Positions 1 to 11,706 of a stretch of DNA of 32,353 bases are shown here, one piece after another. Origin of the DNA: Purshia tridentata (taxonomy: Eukaryota; Streptophyta; Magnoliopsida; Rosales; Rosaceae); NCBI GenBank assembly GCA_003254885.1, contig QANT01001127.1, positions 1 to 32,353 on the forward strand, given 5' to 3'. Made by a program: the position numbers and the translations under genes. How positions within the stretch are numbered: the stretch's first letter is position 1; every line of letters starts with the position of its first letter. The notes under the pieces were generated by a model. That model saw only the letters and a list, made by a program, of their open reading frames with translations, was not told the origin of the DNA and ran no database searches.

Positions 1-16
1 ATATATATATATATAT
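1..16. repeat. (AT)n microsatellite at the window edge
   Basis: The first 16 bases alternate A and T. The tract is cut by the window edge, so its full length is unknown. Confidence 0.8.
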
Positions 17-329
17 GACCTCTGTGTCAGCTGTCTACTATCATATATGGCCGCCAGGCCACAGCTTCAGCTTAATTGCTCACTTTCACCATTAATTTAA
101 TTTCCTAGACTCGCAAATTTCAATCCCAATCATGTAATACCAAGAATTTTGAAAGCATATATGAAAGATAAAAAGGTCTTCGGTAATTTTACTCGGCTAT
201 TGTCAATTAATTTTGGATTAAAAACTCCTTTTTTTTTTTTGGCATTAAAATACATACTGTTTATATGTGAAGCTAAATAAGCACAAGTGCGCTCTCACAT
301 CATCCAAAAGTTGGCACATGTAATGAAGC

Positions 330-455
330 GTGTGAGAGAGTAATATCTCACATAAAAGAAATAAAATAACGTCTTGCATAATTAGTTGTAAGATTTTGAT
401 TGTCTCTACCCATTACTAATTGTAGATGCTCCAATTTCTTCACATGGTATCAGAG
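330..455 (+). mobile_element. Relic LTR end with tRNA-Met primer-binding site
   Basis: TGGTATCAGAG at 445-455 is the usual primer-binding site of plant LTR retrotransposons, complementary to the 3' end of initiator tRNA-Met. It directly follows a CA dinucleotide, as expected for the end of an LTR. The preceding stretch could be a short LTR of about 115 bp starting with TGTGAGAG near 330 and containing the inverted pair TGTGAGA/TCTCACA. I see no coding domain and no second LTR, so this is at most a solo or truncated remnant, possibly of a miniature (TRIM-like) element. The left boundary is inferred. Confidence 0.45.
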
Positions 456-1490
456 TTCACTGGTCTTTTAGTCAAACTTCATTTCTTTGAAAAAGTATTG
501 ATGTTATTCAAGAAAATCCAATATGGGATTGAGAGAGAGGGAGAACTTATCATCAGCTGATGACAGAGTTGGGAATCGGGATTGGACCAAGGATGCACCC
601 AACCATGCAATGCATTCTACACTGTCAAAAAGTTTTTGTCTTCATTTTCAAAATTAATTACTAGTACAAAACAAGTAGGATTATTAATTCAGTACAGCAT
701 GAGTGACAAAATATAAGGTTTGTTTCACTTTTGATTCCTAAAATTTGACTAATTCTTAATTCACTACATGAACTTAAATACTTAATTCATATTTATATCC
801 TTTACAAATCTAAATTAGTGATTTGTTGTCAACTTTCTATGAATCTATGAGATGAAATGCATATAATTCAATTGACAACTTTTAAGAGTTGTTTGATTTT
901 TTCCTTATTAATTTAGATACCAAATTGGAATAGATTAGAATTTAGATATTATTGAAACATGAGTCAAAGTCCAAGAATAAAAAGGGCAAAAAAACTTTAA
1001 ACATAGAAGAAGGTAAAGAAATGATTTAAAGTGCCAGAACAGTTATTAATTCTGTTTGAGCTTAATGAATAATTAATTTTTTATAACAAAAAGAGAAAAA
1101 AAGGCAAAGTAAAAGTTGGAAAGGGCAATAATGGAGATAAAAGTAGTAAATGGTAAAATGAGAAATTGGGAAAATGTGAAGAAATATATAAAATCTCCAT
1201 CAGCTTTGAGCACATATGCTCCTGAAGCTATAAAACAAGCATTTATTTATGTGGATTCAGATGTGGATTCCATTCGATCTTTTCCCTCCAACTGATTCTC
1301 CACTATTTGTGTCACATCCTTAAGAGAAAGCTAAACCCAATTATTCCCACAAAGAAAGTTGTTTTGGTTGCAGAAATTCTTCATTAATTTTCTCATCATC
1401 CTTCCCTTCTTATACCCCCTCCCCTCTGCCTTTAGCTACAAGCTGGTTTTTTATCTGTGTAAGTAAGCCTCTTCAAGCCTTCATTTTTAT
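456..1490. other. Intergenic and distal promoter DNA upstream of the metal ATPase
   Basis: This is AT-rich sequence with many homopolymer A/T runs and no convincing coding potential on either strand. It presumably holds the distal promoter of the ATPase gene. I found no recognisable metal-response element in it. Confidence 0.5.
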
Positions 1491-1751
1491 CCTACATTAC
1501 CAACTTTAGTGCCCAGCTTTCTTCTATATATAACTTGCTTTTGGGTTTCTTCAACTACCTTCCTAATTCACCACCTGCCTTTCTCAAACTTCTCTCTGTT
1601 TCTGGTTTCAAATGCCTCTCTCTCTCTCTCTCTCACCCACACACACACAAACAATTGATTACAATCCATGATCTGCTAGCTGGCCTATATATATTGACAA
1701 AATCTTATCTCTTGGTATTTGCAGAAGTTTGACAGATAATTATTAAGGACT
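1491..1751 (+). promoter_or_regulatory. Core promoter and 5' leader of the metal ATPase gene
   Basis: A TATA box (CTATATATAAC) lies at 1524-1534, so transcription probably starts near 1555. The leader is pyrimidine-rich and contains a CT microsatellite (about 1616-1634) followed by a CA run. TTGCAG just before about 1725 could be the acceptor of a leader intron, but no donor is certain. A decayed duplicate of this block lies at about 10676-10815 and lacks the TATA box. Confidence 0.6.
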
Positions 1752-4700
1752 ATGGCTACCCAGCAGGACAAAAACAAGGCAGTTAAAAAGTTGCAGAAAA
1801 GCTACTTTGATGTGTTGGGCTTGTGCTGTTCTTCAGAAGTTCCTCTGATTGAGAATATTTTGAAGCCTCTTGATGGTGTGAAAGAGGTCTCTGTGATTGT
1901 CGCTACTAGGACTGTCATTGTCGTCCATGATAGCCTCCTCATTTCCCAGATTCAAATTGGTGAGTACCCAATAATCAATTTGCTCTCTAATTTTAGCTGC
2001 ACCATATTAATTGTTAATACCTTTTTATTGTTAGAAAGAGGCTAAGAGCTAGATAGTTCTTGATTTTAAGGCTCATGATGCTACATGGCACATGGTCGTA
2101 GGTGTTTGGTGTGTTATATTGTCGTATTGTCAATTTGGGTATATTGTCGTATTGTCAATTTGAAGTATATTCTCATTTTATTATATATAAGTAATTTGAC
2201 ATTGTATCAACTTAGAACCTGTCAAAAAATTTAACAAAATAACATTATTTTCATGTGGACTTATCTTTATGTATAATAAATGAATCACATTATATTAACT
2301 TAATATAATGTTACTTTTTCATTGATTCATATAGTGCTTTTAATCAGTTGAAAATTGATACAGATTCCATTTGAATTCGTTAACAAGATTTTGTTTAAAA
2401 GAAAAAGTGGACAATATCTGATATTACTTGCACAACCAAAAAGCAAACAATTTCCCAAGAAAAGGTGGATCAAGGTGATGTGAGGTGGTCGGTGGACATG
2501 TACTTTATTAGTGGTAGTGATTGATGAATTGGATTATTGGCATAACATACGAAGCAAAAGGACAGTATCATGCTTTAAATGATGTTGTTTTTACCAAACT
2601 TTATATGCCCCTGCTTTCATTTCAATTATTATTTGTATCACCCACTCCACTACACAATATTTCATATAAAATTGATTAAAAAAAAGTATTTCAAATAGAT
2701 TTTATATTTTTTTTTTATACTTATTTTAGATGTTTTGATGATGGGTTTTTGCCTTGTGGTGAAAAGTTAAAAGTTAAAACACATGTTTCATCGTTAACCC
2801 TCATAAACTTTTGTCCCATGTAACTGTTCCAGAGCCTTACTTTGTACGTTACTTTAAATTTTCATTCCCTTGCCTAAAAATGAGCTTTAGTTGGTGCTAA
2901 TCTTTGTACTCTTTTACCTTGTATTTCTTGTGAATATTAATTGTTAACTGTTTCAACTTTCACGTTTAGTGCGAGTCTTGACTCGAAGTTAAAGGGCATT
3001 AGGTGATGAGAAAAAAAAGGATTTAAACTTTTAGTATTTCGAAAAAAAATAAATAATATGTTTAATGTTTATGGGTCTCTCACACTATTTCTGTTACTTT
3101 TGGATGTCATTTGAATAAGTTAAAAATAAGAGTAGTAGTATAGGAGGTCATGAGCCAACAACCCTTTGTCACATTAATGACGTTTAAAAACAGCCGGAGG
3201 TTGGAGAATTAATACGACAAAGAAGGCACATATTGTGACATTAATGGATTTGATAGAGCAACACTCACAATTTTATATTTCCTTCACCCAAATGCCCTTT
3301 GTCTTATTTTTTGTTTTCGTGCAAATTGAGAATATTCTCTCTTGTCATATATACAATATGTTTTTAATTATTAAATTAGACCGTAAATGTAAATGAGAAT
3401 CTATCACTAATCAACATTGACCGTTTATAGTATAACATTTATGTAACGAATTTATATAAATTATCATTGTGATTAATTGTTGGGTTGTTATTAAATGCAG
3501 TTAAGGCACTAAATCAAGCAAGGTTAGAAGCAAATGTTAGGGTGTACGGAGCAGAGGAGAATTACAAGAAAAAGTGGCCAAGCCCATATGCAATTGCTAG
3601 TGGTGTATTGCTATTGCTATCATTTTTGAAGTATGTTTATAGACCATTGGGGTGGTTGGCCCTTGGAGCAGTTGCAGTTGGTATCTTCCCAATTGCTATG
3701 AAGGGTGTAGCGGCAATTCGGAATCTAAGGCTTGATATCAACATTCTTGTCATTGTTGCTGGTATGTCAATTCATACTTAAACACTAATTTAATCTTACA
3801 AAGCCTTTAATTTGTCATACTTAACGTTAATTTAATCTTACAAAGGGTTTAATTTGTCAATAGACTTGACTTTTTAAACTAATTATAGAAACTTTTAGAA
3901 AATTGATGATCGGCCTGTTGTTCCTATAATGGGACAAGGTAGGCTGGATGTGACTGTGACCATTAAACTCTCAGCTACCTAAATGGGTCAGTCATAATTA
4001 ATCAGACCAAAAGGCAAAAGGGTTTATGAGTCTTCAAATTAGGGAAACTCTTTAATGGGTAAGAATATGTCTCTCCACCACAATTAACCAACTTAGTGGG
4101 TAACACATATATAGTAGATGTAAGTAGAATGCGTAGATGTCTGTTATATTTCAAAATAGAAATAATCTTTATAGCGAATAGGTTGTTTTCCAATAATTAA
4201 CTTCTTAAATAATAAAGAAATATAAGAAGATAATGTATACGATTGTCTCACCACTTGAAAGAGATTGGATAATCCAACCAATTCCATTAGAAATTACGTT
4301 AAATGATTATGTACAATGCAAGTGACCAACTTTCTAAAGGCAAATCCAGCAAATCCAACCCTGCACATTGATCGTATTGAAAGGTTGGAGGCTATGTTGA
4401 TGATCACGACAAGGATTAGGGGCCATTGTTCATAAAAAAACCTTTGTTTTGCCCACCGCCCACCGCCAAAGAAATCGAACCTTTATCTGTTATCTCGTTT
4501 TTAAAATTGAAACTTGACCTCCCCTTCAGAAAAAAAGATATCTTTATTGTCTTGGGTTCAGAATAGAAACCCAAACGTCATGTATACAACCAAGTAAGGC
4601 CTCTCAATCTCTGATCACTGACTGTTGCTAAGGAAGACCCCAAATATGTGCTAATCTTGACTTTTTGCAGGTTGAATGGAATGGATATGTATGAGTTTGA

Positions 4701-7700
4701 TAAAAGTTAAAAATGTAGTACATTGTCGACTTATATTTGTCAGGTTATATTATTAAATTATTAATTTGAATTGCTTAAGTAAAAAATTTAGTTGGTTAAA
4801 AGTCTAAATTAATAATTTGCAAACATAACGCGTTAAAGCTTTTAATTTAGATCACATACTCAAATAAATTGATCCTAAAACTACGAGTATGATCATATAC
4901 ATGTCAAACTGCCTAGCAAAAAAGTACGTTCCTCTTTAAATTGATACGGGTTTGCTTTACTTTTCTGTCTTTTTTGAATTAGATATGGGTTCACATTTGT
5001 ACTTAGCCGAAAAAACAGAGGCCTCTAGGACAAGGTTTTTTAGTCCACCTTAGAGTCTACTTTTATTGGCTATTTCGTTTGATTCTATTCTCAGTTTCGT
5101 TTTTGTTTTGTTTTCCTCTATTTCTCTCTCTTGTCACGTTTTATTGATGTCATTCTGTGACTAATATTATATAGGAAGAATCAACCAAAATAGCTGCTAA
5201 TCCACATTGAACGTCATTGTTACAATGTTGCTGAAATTTGGCTCAAAAAGGCATATAAGAAAGATAAATAATTGGAATAATTGCCTTCAGAATTTAGTTT
5301 CCAAGATGGAACTTATAGAAAGTTGGAAAGATCATAATACCCTGTAGTCAACATCATGACCTTCATTAGGCTAATGACTAAGGCGAGCAATTGTTATGAT
5401 ATCCTATCAAATATAGAACCAATAGAATATTAACAAAACTATAATCTTTGGCCAACCTTTATGCTACCATGTCAAGTGTACACAAAAAAAATTAAATAAG
5501 TTCTACCCAAAACTATGCCTGGATTGAATTACTTGAATGGTTCTGGTGTGAAATTAAATTGGCTGCTGAATTTTATCATTTTAACATAATGTACTAATTA
5601 TGAGTGAAGTTCTACCACGCTAATCAGCTGCAAACCATGGGACTGTATGCCGGAGTGATTTCATGTGTTCATGAAATGGCTTAAATGAGCTTGAATTCAG
5701 ATATTTAAGTAAACAATGCATGTGTACCTAGAATTATAGGAAAGAAATTAGATTCCTGCAATAATGTACATATGGTAATATTGTTTATGTATCTGTGTAG
5801 GATTGTAAATATATATAGACCTTTTTTCTTTTTAGTTTTGGTCTATAGGTGCTAGTTCATTATGTACTGCTGTTGTTTGCTCATACATGCTGTATACTTT
5901 TGGCAGTGATTGGGACAATTTCTATGAATGATTATTTGGAAGCTGGCACTATTGTCTTTCTGTTCACCATTGCAGAGTGGCTTGAATCAAGGGCAGGTTA
6001 CAAGGTTAGCAGAAAAAACTCATCCTAACCTTATAATCTTGCATTGTGCTTTATGATTGTCCAACATTCTTCATTATCCTTCTTGGCTTGTGTATTAATC
6101 CATCTTTTATGAAAATCCTGAAGAACTGATCTCATTGCATATTCATCTTAGTTTCATTTTGATGAACCCTTTTTGTGCATTATGTGATAAATCAAGTTTA
6201 TGTATCATAGACAGTCAAAACATCTAGAATGAGATGCCCTATGATCACCATGTTAGAAAGGCCAATAATTAAAACTTGAAAATTTTGATCATGTTATATA
6301 TGTACTCAGGCAAAAGCAGTGATGTCATCGTTAATGAGCATGGCCCCTCAAAAAGCAGTCTTAGCAGAAACTGGAGATGTTGTGGATGTTGATGAGGTCA
6401 AGTTGAACACAATTCTTGCTGTCAAGGCTGGTGAAGTTGTACCGATCGATGGAATAGTTGTTGAAGGCCAAGGTGAAGTGGATGAGAAAACACTAACTGG
6501 AGAGTCATATCCAGTTGCCAAAGAAAAGGACTCCACCGTTTGGGCTGGCACTATCAATTTGAATGGTAACATAAATTTTCACTCCCTCCATTTGTAGATG
6601 AATAATAATTTATTTTTATGTTAATTTTCCTGAAAAATTATGGTTCTTTTAGGTTATATTAGTGTGAAAACTACAGCCTTAGCTGAAGATAGTGTGGTTG
6701 CTAAAATGGCTAAACTTGTGGAAGAGGCTCAAAACAGTAAATCCAGAACTCAGAGATTCATTGACAAATGTGCAAAGTTCTATACACCAGGTCGGTCTGG
6801 CTACTTTCCATAGTTCATTCAGACATCTTCTGGTATTAAAAGTTATGTTATTCCTAACTTCCATAAGCTCATTTCTACTAATTAACAACTTTTCCCCTAT
6901 CTTCTGGTATTGTTTTGCAGCGGTTCTAGTCATATCCGTTTCTGTTGCGGTGATTCCTGCTGCATTACATGTTCATAACTGGAACACATGGTTTCATTTA
7001 GCCTTGGTTGTTTTGGTAAGCGCATGTCCATGTGCTCTCATCCTCTCTACACCAGTTGTGACTTTCTGCACACTTACAAAGGCAGCAACATCTGGTCTTC
7101 TAATCAAAGGGGGTGACTACATTGAGACTCTTGCTAAACTGAAGATCATGGCTTTTGACAAAACTGGTACAATAACAAGCGGCGAATTTGTGGTGATTGA
7201 TTTTCAATCTCTTCGTGATGACATTAGCTTGAACACATTGCTTTACTGGTAAAGAATGGAACTCACACACAACTCTGTTTCACCTTCTTAAAATTTTTGA
7301 TAGAAAGAAAGAAGTTTCTGTATGAAATTCCAAATGAAAAATTATTAGTTTAAAGATGAAAGCCTTTTTCAAATGCTGTTAAAAAAAAGGATGGTTTTAT
7401 GGATTTCAGTGGACCTCTGTATTCTTATTGGAAGAAATTTTCTTTTGTTTTGCAAATTTCACCGTTCATTGGTTATTTTATTAATATTAAGTCTCAAAAT
7501 TTCTTTTGAAGGGTTGCAAGCATTGAGAGGAAGTCTAGTCATCCAATGGCAGCTGCACTGGTTGACTATGGAAGGTCGCTTTCCATTGAGCCAAAGCCTG
7601 AAAATGTGGAGGAGTTTCAAAATTTTCCGGGGGAAGGCATTCATGGAAAAATTGATGGGCAAGATATCTACATTGGGAACAGAAAAATAGCTTTGAGAGC

Positions 7701-9881
7701 TGCTTGTGAAACAGGTAAGAACCAATTTCGCACTAGTGCAAGTGGCAACTCCTAGGATTTTGGTTCTTTTTCTTTTTCTTTAACCAAGTTGGATAAGCTA
7801 TGTGTTTTCATTATTCTTTGAATGTCTGATTATTAATGGTGTTGAAATTTCAGTTCCAACCATTGGAGGCTCTAAGGGTGGGAAGACCATTGGATACATA
7901 TACTCTGGAGGAGCCCCTGCCGGAATCTTTACAATATCTGATGCTTGTCGAACTGGGGCTGCAGAGGCTGTCAGGGAACTAAAGAAATTAGGCATTAAAA
8001 CAGCTATGCTCACAGGAGATAGTCATGCTGCAGCTATGCATGCAAATGAGCAGGTGCATATTTTATAATTTTCTATTCTTCAACTACACAGAAAGAAACA
8101 GAGTCTGTTCATTATAGAAACTTGGGCTCAAATATTTTTGGGTGGTGGCTCGATCTTTAACGATCGTTTAGATTCAGATGATTCAGGAATTGATTCCACA
8201 ATTGAAATACAGGAAACAATGACTGAACCAAACTGGACTTGTTTTCTGTTTCTTCTTTTTGCATATTTTGTCCTTTTTGGTTTAATATCTTTCTAGCAAT
8301 TCAGAAAGTCTGTTGTGTTTGCCTAATCTTGTATAACATTGTTATAGAATCATGGCATTTGTAGTAATAAGATAAGAAAATTTATCTGATGTGCAGCTTC
8401 AGCAAGCTATAGAGGTAGTCCATGCAGAACTTCTCCCTGAAGACAAGGCAAGAATCATTAAAGAATTCAAAGTGGAAGGAAATACAGCCATGGTTGGAGA
8501 TGGTGTCAATGATGCCCCTGCTTTAGCTACAGCAGATATCGGTATCTCAATGGGCATTTCAGGGTCAGCCCTTGCAAATGAAACTGGGAATGTGATCTTA
8601 GTGTCAAATGACATTAGAAAACTACCGAAAGCAATCAATCTTGCTAGAAGAGCTAATATAAAAGTGGTTCAGAATGTGACTTTGTCAATCACTACTAAGG
8701 TTGCAATCCTTGCACTGGGCTTTGCAGGTCATCCACTTGTTTGGGCTGCAGTTCTTGCTGATGTTGGGACATGCTTACTTGTGATCTTCAACAGCATGCT
8801 ACTTTTGCACGGAACACACAAGCATGGAGGCAAATGTGGAAAAACTTCTTCTGCACCACATGCCCATAAACATGGAAGCGGTAAGCATAGTCACTCTCAC
8901 AAAAACCAGCATTGTTGCTCAAAAAACCAAGCTGTAAAAGTGTGCGAACCTCAAAAGTGTTCTTCTCAGAGTTGTGGATCAGAATGCCAGCGTAGTCCTT
9001 TGAATTCAAACTTGCCTGATAATTTTGAGTGCAAGGACTTACACAAGGCAAAGCACTGTGATCACGGGAGCAGCAAGAAGGCCCATAAACATGGAAGCAA
9101 TAGGCATAGCCACTTGTCTCACAGCGACCAGCATTTTTGCTCAGAAAGCAAGTCTGTAACAGTGTGTAAGCCTCAAAAGTGTTCTTCTAAGAGATGTGGA
9201 TCAGAATGCCAGCCTAGTCCTTTGAATTCAAACTTTCCTGGTAATCATAATTTCATAGACTCAGATGAAATTCATCATCACCCAAGCAGTGATGACTTAC
9301 ATAAGGCAAATCATTGTCATCACGGAAGCTGCATAAATGCCAGTCATGATCTCGAGTCACACATTGAACACAACCATGGTTGTTTGGGCCCTCACAGTTT
9401 GAGCTCATGTACAGAAGATGGTTGCACAGACCTAAAGAGAAGGCATGGTAATTGTGTAGAAGGTGATGGACACCATGATGCAAAACATTTGGAGGAAAGC
9501 CAAAGTTTGACAAGTATTGGTCATTGCCACTCAACCCATTGTGGCAAAGAGCATAGTAGCAATGAAGCATTTGGAAAAATGGTCAGCAAAAGCTGTGATC
9601 AACAGCATCACAATCTAGATCACAAAACACCTCCTCATACCACTATTGATATTTGTGTACCGGGTAGTGAGAATGCAGACTCCGCGTCTTCACATTCTTG
9701 CATCAGTTCACGGACAAGAGGAGAGCAGGAGTGCTGTTTATCGGATGCAATTCATGCTTGTGTGTTAGAGAACAGAGAAATTGGTGGGTGCTGCAAAAGC
9801 TACATGAAGGAATGTTGTGGTGGTCATGGACATATTGGGTCTAGCTTTAAAGGTTGTTTATCAGAGATCACTATTGAATAG
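1752..9881 (+). CDS. P1B-type Zn/Cd-transporting ATPase, HMA2/HMA4-like
   Basis: This heavy-metal P-type ATPase uses ATP to pump Zn2+ (and Cd2+) across the plasma membrane; in plants this group loads metal into the xylem. My exons are 1752-1959, 3501-3761, 5907-6004, 6310-6565, 6653-6790, 6921-7248, 7512-7714, 7854-8053 and 8397-9881. All introns are GT-AG and the frame is kept, giving 1058 aa. Visible motifs are the N-terminal metal site GLCCSSE (Cys25-Cys26, matching GICCTSE of the Zn group), TGE at 252-254, CPC at 356-358 in a membrane helix, the phosphorylation site DKTGT (Asp400), the HP pair at 440-441 and GDGVNDAP (Asp599). A tail of about 357 residues from about 702 holds roughly 48 His and 33 Cys and ends in LSEITIE, like the conserved HMA2 terminus. 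Introns 1 (1.5 kb) and 2 (2.1 kb) are long. HMA2 and HMA4 cannot be told apart here, so no symbol is given. Confidence 0.95.
2115..2162. repeat. Two-copy tandem repeat in ATPase intron 1
   Basis: The unit TATATTGTCGTATTGTCAAT plus a few bases occurs twice head to tail with a period of about 24 bp. The copies are nearly identical, so the duplication is probably recent. Confidence 0.8.
2287..2311. repeat. Perfect 12-bp inverted repeat in ATPase intron 1
   Basis: ACATTATATTAA and its exact reverse complement flank a single C at 2299. It is wholly AT-rich apart from the tips, so it may extrude as a cruciform or simply be a chance AT palindrome. Confidence 0.75.
3786..3859. repeat. Short direct repeat at the start of ATPase intron 2
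   Basis: TAATTTAATCTTACAAAG followed by TTTAATTTGTCA occurs at 3786-3817 and again at 3828-3859. The copies differ only by CC to GG, with a 42-bp period. It begins about 25 bp after the exon 2 donor. I see nothing else distinctive in the rest of this 2.1-kb intron. Confidence 0.75.
8865..9241 (+). repeat. In-frame duplication inside the ATPase His/Cys tail
   Basis: 8865-9022 and 9084-9241 are strongly similar over about 158 bp, with a 219-bp (73-codon) period. Both encode an HKHGS...H.SH stretch, then KCSS..CGSECQ.SPLNSN. A third, partial echo (DLHKA..CHHGS) begins at 9294, after a 39-bp insertion relative to the period. The period is a multiple of three, so the tail grew without frame loss, multiplying candidate metal-binding clusters. 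Confidence 0.85.
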
Positions 9882-10111
9882 ATTTAACTGCAAATAAGGA
9901 TAAGATGTTGGTATGCCTTTTTAATTTTTATTGATGAAATTAAGCATTAGGAAATTTTTAGTTAAGCGGCAATGGCATGAAAGAAAACATAAACATTCAA
10001 TGAGTTGAAAATGTTTATATAATATAACGCACATAACATTCAAAACATGTCAATTGTTGCTATAAAGATTACATTCCACAGTTTCCACTCTATTCTGACC
10101 TTCATGGCGAC
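9882..10111. other. 3' region between the ATPase stop and the GlnRS remnant
   Basis: This AT-rich stretch probably contains the ATPase 3' UTR and, on the other strand, the former 3' UTR of the glutaminyl-tRNA synthetase remnant. I see no polyadenylation signal I would call with confidence. Confidence 0.4.
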
Positions 10112-10667
10112 CTATTTGCCACCTTGTTTATAGCTATCTCGGAGCGTGACGGTGCGGTTGCAGACTAGTTTTTCAGGGGTTGAATCCTTATCAACCACAA
10201 AATAGCCTGGAATTGCAAATATATACAATGTCAGACAACTTATATAGCAACATCTTGCAATATCTACAAATTCAAGAAATATGAGTGCACATGTTATATG
10301 GAGTCTAGCCACTTGTTCTATGCATCAATCCCTAAATGTTCAAATTTCTAGTTAAATATAGACAGTTGTCAACTTAAACGAATACAACGCTATCATGCTC
10401 TTATTCTTGAAAAACTTTCATAATCTATAAACTGATAAAATCCATTGATTTGATAGCTGGATTTTCCATGTATCATCTATAATCTCTCTCGTGCCAAGTG
10501 CGCCTATTTGTTTATTCTACGCAAAGACAAGTCAATGCAGGAACATACCAAGCCTTTCAAACTGAAATCTACATGTACCTGAGTAGGACAGATTTACCAC
10601 GAGCAAGCCCATAGTAATCTTTTAAATCTTTAAGCCGAAAATCAGCATGATCAATGTAAACAACATT
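10112..10667 (-). pseudogene. Truncated glutaminyl-tRNA synthetase C-terminus (GlnRS remnant)
   Basis: The minus strand carries the last part of a cytosolic glutaminyl-tRNA synthetase, the enzyme that charges tRNA-Gln. 10667-10575 reads NVVYIDHADFRLK then DYYGLARGKSVLLRY, typical of the anticodon-binding beta-barrel region. 10570-10549 encodes FQFERLG, followed by a GT donor. The acceptor at 10209-10208 opens a final exon (10207-10112) reading GYFVVDKDSTPEKL then VCNRTVTLRDSYKQGGK and a stop. Intact enzymes have roughly 70 residues between SVLLRY and FQFERLG. Here they are deleted, leaving a TAG and a frameshift at the junction (about 10569-10574). Everything N-terminal to NVVYI is missing, so it cannot make an active enzyme. 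A retained intron of about 341 bp argues for a genomic rather than an mRNA-derived copy. Confidence 0.85.
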
Positions 10668-10675
10668 GGAAAAAA

Positions 10676-10815
10676 GAAGATACCAACTTAATTTTAGTAC
10701 TGGCCGCTTTCTTCTTCTCAATTCACCACCTGACTTTCACAAGCCTCTCTGTTCTCTCTGTTTCTGGTTTGTATCTCTCTCTGTCTCTCTCACTCACAGA
10801 CCCACACAAGATGTT
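10676..10815 (+). repeat. Decayed duplicate of the ATPase 5' leader
   Basis: This block matches the leader at about 1497-1650. Both contain TACCAACTT, CTTTCTTCT, AATTCACCACCTG, TTCTCTCTGTTTCTGGTTT, a CT-rich run and a CACACA-type run, in the same order. The copy lacks about 30 bp that carries the TATA box and the start region. No ATPase coding sequence follows it. It directly abuts the broken end of the GlnRS remnant, so 10667-10676 looks like a rearrangement junction. Confidence 0.75.
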
Positions 10816-10859
10816 CCTTTGAGCAAATCATCAACTGTAAAAAAAAGAAGTATATAATT

Positions 10860-11150
10860 ATACAGCTCGGCTCACTTAATTAAGAGACTTAATATAAGAG
10901 ACAAATATTGAAGGCCAAATAACATATACTTTGACCATGGCCATGTCTCAGTCATAGTCATAGAGGCTCACGTGAGAAGAAGAGAACCAATGTAACCAAA
11001 CACAATTGAGTAGAGAGATTGGTGATGATAGATTGATAGTATGGGATGCTTATTACATTCTCAGTCTGACCAACACTTTGCAGTGTGAATAGAGTTTATG
11101 CAGCTCAACTTAATTAAGGACATGACCGCATCTTGGTCCATAAAAGTATA
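10860..11150. other. AT-rich intergenic DNA
   Basis: No coding potential is visible. The phrase CAGCTC..CTTAATTAAG..AC occurs twice (about 10863 and 11100), suggesting a small internal repeat. A palindromic G-box (CTCACGTGAG) lies near 10967. Confidence 0.4.
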
Positions 11151-11154
11151 TATT

Positions 11155-11252
11155 CCATTCTAATATTTTCTGCAACCTTCTTCATCATGATCATCATTAG
11201 GAGAACAATGTCAGACCCAGCACAGGATCTCTGGGCCCACTTCACATCGACT
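11155..11252 (+). repeat. Left copy of a decayed 100-bp inverted duplication
   Basis: This sequence aligns with the reverse complement of 13821-13923. Shared blocks are ATTCTAATA.TTTCTGCAACC, ATCATTAGGAGAACAA and GATCT.TGGGCCCACTTC, in the same order and with similar spacing. I judge identity at roughly three quarters by eye. Its function is unknown; I recognise neither a coding sequence nor a named transposon. Confidence 0.7.
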
Positions 11253-11706
11253 CTACAGGATCATCATTCTAACTGTATAGTATGATTTTTCTGTTAGTTT
11301 ATTGTTTTAGCCTTTCAATTAGATCTATATATATAGTATGCTTACATAACAATCAAGAAAAATTTAAGGAATTCCTCAATTAATCACATTTAGACAAGCT
11401 TCTCATGCGAACATCATATATCATATTTATGTGATCCCAAATGTAATAAATTAACTCTAACTAATGAAAAAATTTCTTAATTCGTTTTTTATTGTTGAAA
11501 AAACCTAACTATAGGAACTTAATAGAAACAGTTAAAACTATAGGAAGCCGATTGAATACACATCCTTACTAGAAGCATTTATGTGGATTTTCCCTAAAGA
11601 TCGAGAATATATACTAATGACAATGGAGATGGGTTCAAATATTTATGTTAATATAGGATTGATGCTGGATCAGAATAGATTCCTTCAAGAAAAAGGGTCC
11701 AATATG

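Noticed and set aside
1535..1732. 65-residue open frame in the ATPase leader
   Set aside because: It is driven by CT and CA simple repeats, has no motif, and precedes the true start in the 5' UTR.
4720..4732. Possible zinc-deficiency response element (TTGTCGACTT) in ATPase intron 2
   Set aside because: It matches the RTGTCGACAY consensus at only 8 of 10 positions and lies inside an intron as a single copy; chance is likely.
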